A stretch of 6,486 nt of DNA from JADZGC01 sp964391595 (GTDB taxonomy: Bacteria > Patescibacteriota > Saccharimonadia > CAILAD01 > GCA-016700035): NCBI GenBank assembly GCA_964391595.1, contig CAYMMM010000038.1:1-6486 (forward strand). The letters run 5' to 3'. Made by a program: the position numbers and the translations under genes. The notes under the pieces are model-generated. The model worked only from the letters and a program-made list of their open reading frames with translations, was not told where the DNA came from and did no database searches. Shown here piece after piece: positions 1 through 5,681 of the stretch (within the stretch, counting starts at the first letter, position 1; the number at the start of each line of letters is the position of its first letter).

Positions 1-1495
1 TCGTGACCTTGACTGGGTCAATGATACCGCGCTCGAGCATGTCGGTCTGCTCGTTTTTCGCGAAGTCCCAACCAGTGTTGTCAGCCTTCGAGACCGCATC
101 GAGAATGACTGCGATGTCTGAGATGCCGGCATTGGCAGCGATCTGTCGCAATGGGGCTTCGAGGGCCTTTGCGACGAGACGCACGCCAATCTGTTCATCA
201 CCATCAAGCTTCACACTGTCGAGTGATCGAGCGATCTTCGCGAGTGCTGCACCACCACCAGGCACGATACCTTCAGCAACAGCAGCCTTAGTTGAGTTGA
301 TCGCGTCTTCGATACGAAGTTTCTTTTCCTTCAGCTCTACTTCGGTTGCAGCACCCACCTTGATGACGGCTACACCTGATTCGAGCTTAGCGATGCGCTC
401 CTGGAGCTTCTCGAGCTCGTATTCGCTGGTGGTCTCCTGAGCTTGCGCCTTGATCTGCGTTACACGATCACGCAATGCCTGCTCATTACCCTTACCTTCA
501 ACAATCGTAGTGTTGTCTTTATTCGCAATCACCTTGCGGGCTTCACCAAGCATCTCGACAGTTGCTTCTTCGAGTTTGAGGCCGAGATCATCGGTAATTA
601 CCTGTCCACCTGTAAGAACTGCAATGTCTTCGAGCATAGCCTTGCGACGATCACCAAAGGCTGGGGCCTTGATCGCAAGCGCGTTGAAGGTACCACGGAG
701 CTTGTTCAAGATGAGGGTCGTGAGGGCTTCACCTTCGACATCTTCAGCAATGATCACGAGGTCCTTCTTGCCTTCCTGAGCAAGCTGCTCGAGAAGTGGC
801 AGAATCTCCTGGATTGAGCCGATCTTCTTGTCAGTGATGAGAATTGGCGCGTTCTCGAAGACTGCCTCGAGGCGAGTCGTGTCGGTCACCATGTACGGTG
901 ACACATAGCCCTTATCAAATTGCATGCCCTCGACGACTTCCTTCTCGAGGCCCATGGTCTGGCTCTCTTCGACGGTCACGATGCCGTCTTCGCCGATCGT
1001 CTCCATGACTTCAGCAATGAGTTTGCCAACTTCTGGATCGTCTGCCGAAATAGCGGCGACATTTGCGATCTCTTCCTTGGCCTTCACAGGCTTAGCCATC
1101 TTGTCGAGTTCGGCTACGACATGATGAGCGGCCTTCTCAATACCACGGCGAAGTGCCATAGGGTTCGCACCTGCAGCTACGTTTTTCACGCCTTCTTCCA
1201 TGACAGCCTGCGCAAGCACGGTCGCGGTAGTCGTACCGTCACCAGCCATGTCGTTGGTCTTGCTGGCAACTTCACGTACGACTTGTGCGCCCATATTCTC
1301 GAAAGCGTCCTCGAGCTCGATCTCCTTCGCGATCGTCACGCCGTCATTAGTCACCATTGGACCACCGTACTTCTTCTCGAGTACGACGTTGCGGCCTTTT
1401 GGACCGAGCGTTACTTTGACAGTATTCGCAAGCTTATCTACGCCGTCCTTGAGCTTCTTACGAGCGTCTTCTGAGTGTAGAATTTCTTTTGCCAT
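1..1495 (-). CDS. groL: Chaperonin GroEL (60 kDa), 3' end cut off by window edge
   Basis: ATP-dependent folding chamber subunit that works with GroES in the cytoplasm. Reading the minus strand from ATG at 1495 gives 498 uninterrupted codons to the window edge. The usual length is about 540-548, so roughly the last 45-50 residues, including any GGM tail, lie outside. Seen directly: start MAKEILHSEDARKKL; nucleotide-binding LGPKGRNVVL (30-39); the GDGTTTATVLAQ loop with Asp86 (E. coli Asp87); RIEDA with Asp397 (E. coli catalytic Asp398); EGIVPGGGAAL (409-418); EAPLRQIAANAG (446-457). The sequence is a full, well-conserved type I chaperonin with no missing key residue. The ATG overlaps the groES stop (TAATG), and a GAAAGGGG Shine-Dalgarno lies inside the 3' end of groES, so the two are cotranscribed and probably translationally coupled. 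Control is through the groES promoter and CIRCE. Confidence 0.98.
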   Translation of the reverse strand, partial: MAKEILHSEDARKKLKDGVDKLANTVKVTLGPKGRNVVLEKKYGGPMVTNDGVTIAKEIELEDAFENMGAQVVREVASKTNDMAGDGTTTATVLAQAVMEEGVKNVAAGANPMALRRGIEKAAHHVVAELDKMAKPVKAKEEIANVAAISADDPEVGKLIAEVMETIGEDGIVTVEESQTMGLEKEVVEGMQFDKGYVSPYMVTDTTRLEAVFENAPILITDKKIGSIQEILPLLEQLAQEGKKDLVIIAEDVEGEALTTLILNKLRGTFNALAIKAPAFGDRRKAMLEDIAVLTGGQVITDDLGLKLEEATVEMLGEARKVIANKDNTTIVEGKGNEQALRDRVTQIKAQAQETTSEYELEKLQERIAKLESGVAVIKVGAATEVELKEKKLRIEDAINSTKAAVAEGIVPGGGAALAKIARSLDSVKLDGDEQIGVRLVAKALEAPLRQIAANAGISDIAVILDAVSKADNTGWDFAKNEQTDMLERGIIDPVKVT

Positions 1496-1764
1496 TATTT
1501 ATCCCCTTTCACTACTGCAAGCAGGTCTTCTTCTTTGCCAATCAGATATTCTTTGCCTTCGACTTTCACTTCATCTGGACCATAGCTTTTGTAGATCACT
1601 TGGTCACCAGCTTTGACTTCTTTGACGTCCTTACCGATGGCAATGACTTTAGCCATCTTTGGTTTCTCTTGTGCACTGCCTGGCAGTACGATGCCTGAAG
1701 CAGTGGTCTCTTCCGCTTCGAGCTGTTCCATCACGATACGATCTGCTAGTGGTTGCAGGTTCAT
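1495..1764 (-). CDS. groES: Co-chaperonin GroES (10 kDa)
   Basis: Heptameric lid of the GroEL chamber. The 89-residue product is slightly shorter than the usual 94-97. Visible family features are the start MNLQPLADRIVMEQLEAEE, the mobile loop with the hydrophobic GroEL-binding tripeptide Ile25-Val26-Leu27 in TASGIVLPG, the AKVIAIGKDVKEVKAGDQVIYKSYG barrel strands, and the C-terminal EYLIGKEEDLLAVV. The start at 1764 is fixed by a strong AGGAGGTGG Shine-Dalgarno (1766-1774) directly upstream. It is the first gene of the groESL operon. A sigma70-type promoter and a perfect CIRCE lie upstream, so HrcA-type heat-shock repression is expected. The stop TAA shares a base with the groEL ATG. Confidence 0.98.
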   Translation of the reverse strand: MNLQPLADRIVMEQLEAEETTASGIVLPGSAQEKPKMAKVIAIGKDVKEVKAGDQVIYKSYGPDEVKVEGKEYLIGKEEDLLAVVKGDK

Positions 1765-1830
1765 ACCACCTCCTACTTCTTAATTAGTTGATTACTCGAT
1801 TGAATTTACTAGTGCTTCCTTGAGCAAGCA

Positions 1831-1857
1831 TTAGCACTCTCAATACTTGAGTGCTAA
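1831..1857. promoter_or_regulatory. CIRCE operator (HrcA binding site)
   Basis: A perfect inverted repeat: TTAGCACTC (1831-1839), a 9-nt spacer, and GAGTGCTAA (1849-1857). This matches the CIRCE consensus exactly. It begins about 5 nt downstream of the groES -10 box, so it sits at the transcription start and forms the first part of the groES leader. In the known family HrcA binds here and represses groESL until heat shock. No hrcA gene is in this window. Confidence 0.97.
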
Positions 1858-1862
1858 CTATC

Positions 1863-1891
1863 AGTATAAGTATATCTGTTGAGAGCGTCAA
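1863..1891 (-). promoter_or_regulatory. groESL sigma70-type promoter
   Basis: On the minus strand the -35 box TTGACG (1886-1891), a 17-nt spacer and the -10 box TATACT (1863-1868) are each one base from consensus. The predicted start is near 1856, inside the CIRCE, about 90 nt upstream of the groES ATG. A housekeeping promoter with a CIRCE at the start is the standard HrcA-controlled design. Confidence 0.9.
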
Positions 1892-1910
1892 GCATCGTTA
1901 ATTCATAAAT

Positions 1911-1942
1911 AAAAAGCCCGTCCACGTGCATGACGTGGACGG
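1911..1942 (-). terminator. Intrinsic terminator of the 1949-2800 acyltransferase gene
   Basis: A perfect 10-bp stem, CCGTCCACGT (1918-1927) with ACGTGGACGG (1933-1942), has a 5-nt loop. On the minus strand it is followed by GCTTTTT, and it starts 6 nt after the acyltransferase stop codon. It isolates the acyltransferase from the groESL promoter immediately downstream. Confidence 0.9.
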
Positions 1943-1948
1943 TGCGGA

Positions 1949-2800
1949 TTACTTCGCGTAATAGTGTACCAGGAGACCGCTGGCTTCAAGGCGACCACTC
2001 TCGATCGCTCGCTGCCAGGCCTGGAACATCGCCGGGGCAATCTCACGCTCACCATCGAGGTGCCAGTACTCGTGCGGATAGATCGGATCCATCACGACCG
2101 CGATAGCGCGATATCGCCTCAGGAAGCGAGTCCTGTAGTGAGCATCCGCTTTGCCGACACCATAGATGGCCAGAGGCACCAAGGGTACGTTTGCGCGGAT
2201 CGCTGCATACACAGCGCCGAGCTTGGCATCTTCGAAGTTTGCATCATCACGACGTGTGCCCTGCGGATAGAGAACGACCGGCTGCCCAAGGAGTAACGCC
2301 TCGTGCATGACATCCTTGAGCTCATCCTTGGTATACGTGATCTGAGCGTACTCGGGATGCTCCGCCCAATCCGAGTCACGCATGAAGGGCACGCACCCGA
2401 CACGCTGATTGATGAGCTTGAGGATGCGCCACTTCACGAATGCAGGCTTGGAAGGCCAGGCCATCGGTCGACGGATGTATCCAGTCAACGCAATGTCCAG
2501 CATATGCGAGTGATTGGGTGCTACCACGAAAGCGTGCTTACTCACCCGCTCCTTGCGATAATGCATGTAGAAGGGCGGGTAATAGTCCGGACTCGGTTGC
2601 GGCAGTCGTTCAGGGTACAGAAGCTGCCCCTGCATCATGAGCTTGCTCGCGAGCACGACTGTGCCGCGGAAGAGCTTGTAGCCGAACCAGCTGCCAATAC
2701 CGTTGGCAGTCCGGAGACCACGCAAACGGCGCTTGTCCTGCTCGGGTGTGAGTTGCGGACGTGATTGACCTGCATCTGACTGGAGGGGTGCCTCCGTCAT
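1949..2800 (-). CDS. PlsC-like 1-acylglycerol-3-phosphate acyltransferase family protein
   Basis: A 283-residue member of the LPLAT/PlsC acyltransferase superfamily, whose members transfer an acyl group to lysophosphatidic acid or related acceptors at the inner face of the membrane. Visible blocks: I, NHSHMLD (96-102), the catalytic NHx4D; II, GCVPFMRD (135-142); III, PQGTRRD (179-185), where Gln replaces the usual Glu of PEGTR; IV, VPLVPLAIYG (205-214). The N-terminal 30 residues are polar and proline-rich. A moderately hydrophobic stretch (about 35-60) could associate with the membrane. ATG at 2800 has AAGGAG at 2806-2811, five bases upstream. The gene appears to have its own promoter (2844-2872) and a strong terminator (1911-1942). 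The exact acyl acceptor cannot be told from the sequence. The superfamily call is secure. Confidence 0.9.
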   Translation of the reverse strand: MTEAPLQSDAGQSRPQLTPEQDKRRLRGLRTANGIGSWFGYKLFRGTVVLASKLMMQGQLLYPERLPQPSPDYYPPFYMHYRKERVSKHAFVVAPNHSHMLDIALTGYIRRPMAWPSKPAFVKWRILKLINQRVGCVPFMRDSDWAEHPEYAQITYTKDELKDVMHEALLLGQPVVLYPQGTRRDDANFEDAKLGAVYAAIRANVPLVPLAIYGVGKADAHYRTRFLRRYRAIAVVMDPIYPHEYWHLDGEREIAPAMFQAWQRAIESGRLEASGLLVHYYAK

Positions 2801-2843
2801 AATGACTCCTTAACAATAGTAGAGGTACGATGAACTGGCGGTT

Positions 2844-2872
2844 ATAATACCAGCTTTTGTACTATTTGTCAC
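2844..2872 (-). promoter_or_regulatory. Probable promoter of the 1949-2800 acyltransferase gene
   Basis: On the minus strand, GTGACA (2867-2872), a 17-nt spacer and TATTAT (2844-2849) match the -35 and -10 consensus at 5 of 6 positions each. The -35 box lies over the last codons and stop of the nucleotidyltransferase gene. Transcription would start near 2837, giving a leader of about 37 nt with the Shine-Dalgarno at 2806-2811. I see no clear terminator between the two genes, so readthrough could also contribute. Confidence 0.6.
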
Positions 2873-3800
2873 GTGTATCACTTGCTGTTCGCGGGGTGCG
2901 CTTCTGATACGTGCGGTAGGGTGGATGCTTGATTAAGCGCTCATACGACTCTGCAATCCCAGGAGTCTTGCTCTTCGCATGCAAGTTAATTATATCGGGG
3001 CGAATGCGCACAAATGACGTCGGCTGCTGATTGTGTGCTTGCTGACTCGTATGCTTCAGATGAATGCGATAGCCTCGATCATCCCAAGAGTCGAGCCAGC
3101 GAAACCCGATGCGATCGATGGTCTTCCCTCCTCTCGGCCAAACCATATTTGGCGTACGCGTACGCACGTACGGCGAGGCCTGGAGGATTTCGGACCAGAT
3201 CTTCCGCCCGTACACCGGCTCAGCGGTCAGGAGCCAGTAGATCAAGTGCGGATCATTCACGAGCATGATGTCTCGCTCCACTGGCACTCCACGCGTAGTC
3301 ATAAACATGCCGAGGCTGATCTGACCAGCCTTACGCTCTTCCGTCTCGAGTAATCGCAGCCATTGGCTTAGCTTCCATAGTATCCCTTTGGCGACAAAGA
3401 TTCGCCCAGGAGTTGTGACGATCAAGAAATCAATGTCGCTCTCATCATGTACATTGCCGAGCGCCACACTATTTACCACTACAACCGCCTGCACGAAGGG
3501 TAGTAAGCCGATCAATCGGCCGATACGTCGTGCGCGCTTGAGTAGGGCTTCTCGCGCCATTCCACGAGAATCGACACGCACATACCTCATCCCCCGCAAG
3601 CCATAAGCATCACCGATCCGTTGGAGTTTTTTCTCCAGAATAAGCTCACGCACTGCTTCTGCAACCGCAAGATGATTGGCGCGTACGGGCAAGTAATTCA
3701 CCAGCCGCTCCATACTAACGGGAAGATTGAAGACGGCGAAATACGTGGCCATATCGAGTACGGCCAGCTTCACATCAGTGTGCTTCTTCGCGGCATCCAT
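2862..3800 (-). CDS. Nucleotidyltransferase-fold domain protein (CPR-type, function unknown)
   Basis: A 312-residue protein with a polymerase-beta/MNT-like nucleotidyltransferase signature: VVVVNSVALGNVHDESDID (107-125, counted from an alternative GTG at 3803). This gives the expected G/N-S...G...S-D-x-D pattern with paired acidic residues Asp123 and Asp125 for metal binding, followed by FLIVTT. The first Gly of the usual GS motif is Asn here. Residues about 10-75 look helical and could be a winged-helix-like region (LPVSMERLVNYLPV, VAEAVRELILEKKLQRIG). After the core come DPHLIYWLLTAEPVYG (184-199) and a basic C-terminal tail. I associate this architecture with uncharacterised proteins of Patescibacteria. 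The substrate is unknown; nucleotide transfer to a protein, sugar or RNA are all possible. ATG at 3800 is chosen; GTG at 3803 is directly upstream. There is no good Shine-Dalgarno, so the transcript may be leaderless. Confidence 0.8.
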   Translation of the reverse strand: MDAAKKHTDVKLAVLDMATYFAVFNLPVSMERLVNYLPVRANHLAVAEAVRELILEKKLQRIGDAYGLRGMRYVRVDSRGMAREALLKRARRIGRLIGLLPFVQAVVVVNSVALGNVHDESDIDFLIVTTPGRIFVAKGILWKLSQWLRLLETEERKAGQISLGMFMTTRGVPVERDIMLVNDPHLIYWLLTAEPVYGRKIWSEILQASPYVRTRTPNMVWPRGGKTIDRIGFRWLDSWDDRGYRIHLKHTSQQAHNQQPTSFVRIRPDIINLHAKSKTPGIAESYERLIKHPPYRTYQKRTPRTASDTRDK

Positions 3801-3807
3801 CACCTGT

Positions 3808-3835
3808 ATCTTAGCGGATCTGGCGCTCGTAACAA
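3808..3835 (-). promoter_or_regulatory. Tentative promoter giving a leaderless nucleotidyltransferase mRNA
   Basis: On the minus strand TTGTTA (3830-3835), a 16-nt spacer and TAAGAT (3808-3813) resemble -35 and -10 boxes. A start about 7 nt downstream of the -10 would fall at 3801, at the GTG/ATG of the gene, which would explain the missing Shine-Dalgarno. The match is moderate and could be chance. Confidence 0.35.
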
Positions 3836-3866
3836 AAACCTCCTCCTCTCACATGGAGAGAAGGAG
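3834..3866 (-). terminator. Intrinsic terminator of the 3884-4807 acyltransferase gene
   Basis: On the minus strand an 11-bp stem pairs 3856-3866 with 3840-3850 around a 5-nt loop, and a GGTTTTTG tail follows (3834-3840). The single non-Watson-Crick position is a U-G wobble on the minus strand but an A-C mismatch on the plus strand, which fits a minus-strand terminator. It starts 17 nt after the acyltransferase stop. Confidence 0.75.
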
Positions 3867-3883
3867 AAAATTTCGCATAACGC

Positions 3884-4807
3884 CTACAGGGCGCGGAGCA
3901 AGTCGTGCGCTTCACGTGTAGCCGCCTCGATGGCTTCACGAACACATTCACGAAAGGGTGCCATCAAGACGATCGGGTCTTCAGCACTACGATGTGGCGC
4001 CAAAAACTGCATCGGATCGATGAGTGGTCCAATCACGACTTTCGCGCGGCGACGAATCACCCATCGTTTCACGAGAGCACCGCGCTTGCGGCTCCCCGTA
4101 CCTGCGATGCCGACCGGCGCGATTTTGCACCCCGTTACGACAGCCAAGCGCAATGCGCCAGTGCTGATCCCAGCGACCTTCAGAGGATCGCTGCGCGTTC
4201 CTTCGGCGAAAACCACTGCTGGATAGCCGGCGCGCACCATCTCAGCAAGCTTATCCAGGGCATCTGGACCCAGCAAGCCAAAGCGAAAATGCTTCCTGCG
4301 ACCGAATAGATCTCGTTTGCCATGAGCCAACTGCTCGAGCTCTTGATTTCTGCCAGGCCGCAAGACGAAGACGCCGCTGAGATGGATGAACATCCACCCA
4401 AGACCCGGCACCTGACCCAGGCTCGCTTTGACCATCCAGGCGAGTGGCATGCGCAGACGAAGGCCGAGGACAAAGATATCGCGAATCGACGTGTGCTTGA
4501 CCGCGAAGACGACTGGCTCTGCCAAGTAGCGCTCCTGACGATGATGGGCTCCGAATGGATCGATCCTTGCCCGAAAGCGCCATGGCAAGCGCTGCATGCC
4601 AGTGACTTCCCATTTGCATGTCAGGCGAAAGAAGAAATTCACCACACTATGGGCGAAGAGATAAAACCGCGGATAGACCCCGTATTGCGGCTTGCGCCTT
4701 CGAGCGTAATCACCCGTCTTGCGACCGAGAGCATTCAAGAGCTGGGCATCACGAGCGACTTGCTCGACGGACTCATCGCCCGCCGAAGCATCAAGAGCGT
4801 GCGACAT
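3884..4807 (-). CDS. PlsC-like acyltransferase family protein, second copy
   Basis: A 307-residue LPLAT-superfamily protein, divergent from the copy at 1949-2800. Motifs, numbered from the chosen start: AVKHTSIRD with the catalytic His105 and Asp110 (Hx4D, with Lys in place of the usual preceding Asn); block II SGVFVLRPGRN (about 144-154); block III FAEGTRSD (200-207), a canonical EGTR; block IV KIAPVGIAGTG (about 228-238). A 30-residue Lys/Arg-rich insert lies between blocks II and III. The frame is open 25 codons further upstream to 4882, but ATG at 4807 is preferred. It has AGGAG at 4814-4818 with 6-nt spacing, and the upstream extension would cover the promoter's -10 box. Likely role is phosphatidic acid or related lipid acylation at the membrane; the acceptor is unknown. 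It has its own promoter and terminator. Confidence 0.88.
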   Translation of the reverse strand: MSHALDASAGDESVEQVARDAQLLNALGRKTGDYARRRKPQYGVYPRFYLFAHSVVNFFFRLTCKWEVTGMQRLPWRFRARIDPFGAHHRQERYLAEPVVFAVKHTSIRDIFVLGLRLRMPLAWMVKASLGQVPGLGWMFIHLSGVFVLRPGRNQELEQLAHGKRDLFGRRKHFRFGLLGPDALDKLAEMVRAGYPAVVFAEGTRSDPLKVAGISTGALRLAVVTGCKIAPVGIAGTGSRKRGALVKRWVIRRRAKVVIGPLIDPMQFLAPHRSAEDPIVLMAPFRECVREAIEAATREAHDLLRAL

Positions 4808-4848
4808 GTTTGACTCCTCATTGTCTAGGTACTGCTTGAATAGCGCTG

Positions 4849-4878
4849 ATTGTAGCAGAAAAATGCCCGAAATGCCGA
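4849..4878 (-). promoter_or_regulatory. Probable promoter of the 3884-4807 acyltransferase gene
   Basis: On the minus strand the -10 box TACAAT (4849-4854; 5 of 6) lies 18 nt from a weak -35 box TCGGCA (4873-4878; 4 of 6). The predicted start near 4842 gives a leader of about 35 nt before ATG 4807. It lies immediately after the terminator of the upstream non-coding RNA, so the gene is a separate unit. Confidence 0.6.
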
Positions 4879-4888
4879 CCATAAGTAT

Positions 4889-4923
4889 GAAGAAGGGGCA
4901 GGACCACGCTGGTCCCGCCCCTT
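4889..4923 (-). terminator. Terminator hairpin at the end of candidate RNA R1
   Basis: A 14-bp stem pairs 4910-4923 with 4893-4906 around a 3-nt loop. One pair is G-U when read on the minus strand and an A-C mismatch on the plus strand. The following minus-strand bases, CTTCATACTTAT, are U-rich but not a clean U-run, so termination strength is uncertain. On the plus strand the hairpin is followed by GGGTG, so it would not terminate plus-strand transcripts. Confidence 0.65.
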
Positions 4924-5149
4924 GGGTGAGGCACTCGCAAACTGCTTTGGCGACCGGTGGACAGTGCTGTCCTGTGGAGCGTAGAAAACCTCATCAGTTT
5001 AGGCTGGCACGACATGCAGTCGGCTGCTCGTAAGTGATTTCGGTCTTCGGGGCGTCCCGTTCGGTAATGCCATACAGTTTGCCAGGTCTGCCTCGGATGG
5101 AGGCGCCGGATTGAGAGCGGCTTCTTTTTTCTCGCCGTTCACTATCGCA

Positions 5150-5168
5150 TAGCACTCAAGAAGTATTG
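5150..5168 (-). other. R1 segment complementary to the groES leader/CIRCE
   Basis: On the minus strand CAATACTT (5161-5168), CTT, GAGTGCTA (5150-5157) is the complement of groES leader bases 1841-1856, with the 3-nt CTT bulged out. It is not a second CIRCE, because the other arm matches at only 3 of 9 positions. It could be a trans-acting antisense contact or a coincidence. Confidence 0.3.
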
Positions 5169-5413
5169 TCGACAAGCGTCCTTGCCAAAAATCCCCTAAA
5201 GCGATACGTGAAGTGACACACTCTCGCACCGGCTAGGTTAAAAGCCTGTGCATGTGACTAGGTACGCTTTCTCTCAGAAGATAGTGTCGACTGCGCGGCT
5301 CGGAGGCCGGGCTATCTTCCGAGTAGACGGGAAGCCACTCTGTCGTAGTGACTTGCTCGGTTTTACTTCCCTGAGCTAGTTGCGGGAAGTCGCGCCGGCG
5401 ACGGCACAGGAAA

Positions 5414-5452
5414 TCAGCCCTCGTGGGGCGTCATGTTGGTGTAGAGCTTCAA
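5414..5452 (-). CDS. Possible 12-codon leader-like ORF inside R1
   Basis: A TTG codon at 5450-5452 lies 5 nt after a perfect AAGGAGGTG (5456-5464) and opens a frame of 12 codons, MKLYTNMTPHEG, ending in TGA. The spacing is ideal for translation initiation. The peptide is not recognised. The same extended Shine-Dalgarno occurs in R2 with no start codon at usable distance, so this site may serve something other than translation. Confidence 0.2.
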   Translation of the reverse strand: MKLYTNMTPHEG

Positions 5453-5455
5453 GCG

Positions 5456-5464
5456 CACCTCCTT
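5456..5464 (-). other. Extended anti-SD-complementary motif in R1
   Basis: AAGGAGGTG on the minus strand is complementary to nine consecutive bases of the usual 16S rRNA 3' end (CACCUCCUU). It is longer than the Shine-Dalgarno of the acyltransferase genes in the window and is shared with R2 at 5754-5763. Confidence 0.6.
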
Positions 5465-5584
5465 CCGGTGGCTCACGGCAGTGTCCTACCTGGTTTTGAT
5501 GACTCCAAACGGCTGCGATCGTCGCGAGAAACCGCTGGGAACCATCCTTATACCCATGCCCATTCCTGAACGGACATGGGTAGT

Positions 5585-5613
5585 AGCATAATGGATATTG
5601 AGTTTTTTGTCAA
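5585..5613 (-). promoter_or_regulatory. Strong promoter of candidate RNA R1
   Basis: On the minus strand a perfect -35 box TTGACA (5608-5613), a 17-nt spacer and the -10 box TATGCT (5585-5590; 4 of 6) occur in an abruptly A/T-rich island. The stretch just upstream (5614-5640) is A/T-rich like an UP element. The predicted start is near 5578, at the first R1 stem. No open reading frame follows, so the product is most simply a non-coding RNA. Confidence 0.8.
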
Positions 5614-5643
5614 TATATAGTAACAATTTTTGAATAAAAGTAC

Positions 5644-5681
5644 GGGGTGGCGAGGATCGAAGTCCCCACCACCCCTTTTTT
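5644..5681. terminator. Terminator-like hairpin between R2 and the R1 promoter
   Basis: GGGGTGG (5644-5650) pairs perfectly with CCACCCC (5669-5675), with a possible inner GGA/TCC stem. On the plus strand it is followed by six T (5676-5681), a textbook terminator for rightward transcription, but no plus-strand gene precedes it. On the minus strand it is followed by GTACTTTTATTC, so it can also end R2. It probably acts in both directions. Confidence 0.65.

Larger units (their letters stand above)
4890..5580 (-). ncRNA. Candidate large structured non-coding RNA R1 (about 690 nt)
   Basis: No convincing coding frame exists here on either strand, yet hairpins are dense. Minus-strand stems seen: CCCATG/CATGGG (5575-5580/5553-5558); GTCGC/GCGAC (5398-5402/5389-5393); ACTTCCC/GGGAAGT (5384-5390/5365-5371); CCGAG/CTCGG (5356-5360/5319-5323) enclosing AGTCACT/AGTGGCT (5347-5353/5333-5339, one G-U pair); GAAGATAG/CTATCTTC (5312-5319/5277-5284); GCCTC/GAGGC (5100-5104/5090-5094); GGACA/TGTCC (4968-4972/4959-4963); and the 14-bp terminal hairpin. 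Wobble pairs favour the minus strand. A strong promoter (5585-5613) places the RNA start at the first stem. I do not recognise the class: no tmRNA tRNA-like ends, no RNase P core, no intron domain V. Large ornate RNAs such as GOLLD or ROOL are a size analogy only. Confidence 0.55.

Noticed and set aside
3..1474. Several plus-strand open frames opposite groEL
   Set aside because: They are antisense shadows of the highly conserved, GC-rich groEL reading frame. Their compositions are unnatural and no start signals are seen.
4808..4882. N-terminal extension of the 3884-4807 acyltransferase to the upstream ATG at 4882
   Set aside because: No Shine-Dalgarno precedes that ATG, the extension would cover the promoter -10 box, and the internal ATG at 4807 has AGGAG with 6-nt spacing.
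4920..4981. A tmRNA tag reading frame beginning GCAAAC on the plus strand
   Set aside because: The encoded peptide (ANCFGDRW...) lacks the hydrophobic LAA-type end, and no tRNA-like ends flank it.
5134..5168. A second CIRCE operator in R1
   Set aside because: Only one arm is present; the opposite arm position matches 3 of 9 bases.
4999..5229. A 76-codon open frame on the minus strand starting at GTG
   Set aside because: No Shine-Dalgarno, no family resemblance, and it lies over R1 stems.
5644..5675. A tRNA/tmRNA 3' end, because GGATCGAAGTCC resembles a T-arm
   Set aside because: The T-stem has mismatches at key positions on both strands. No matching acceptor 5' strand, D-arm or anticodon arm is present, and the T6 tail fits a terminator better.
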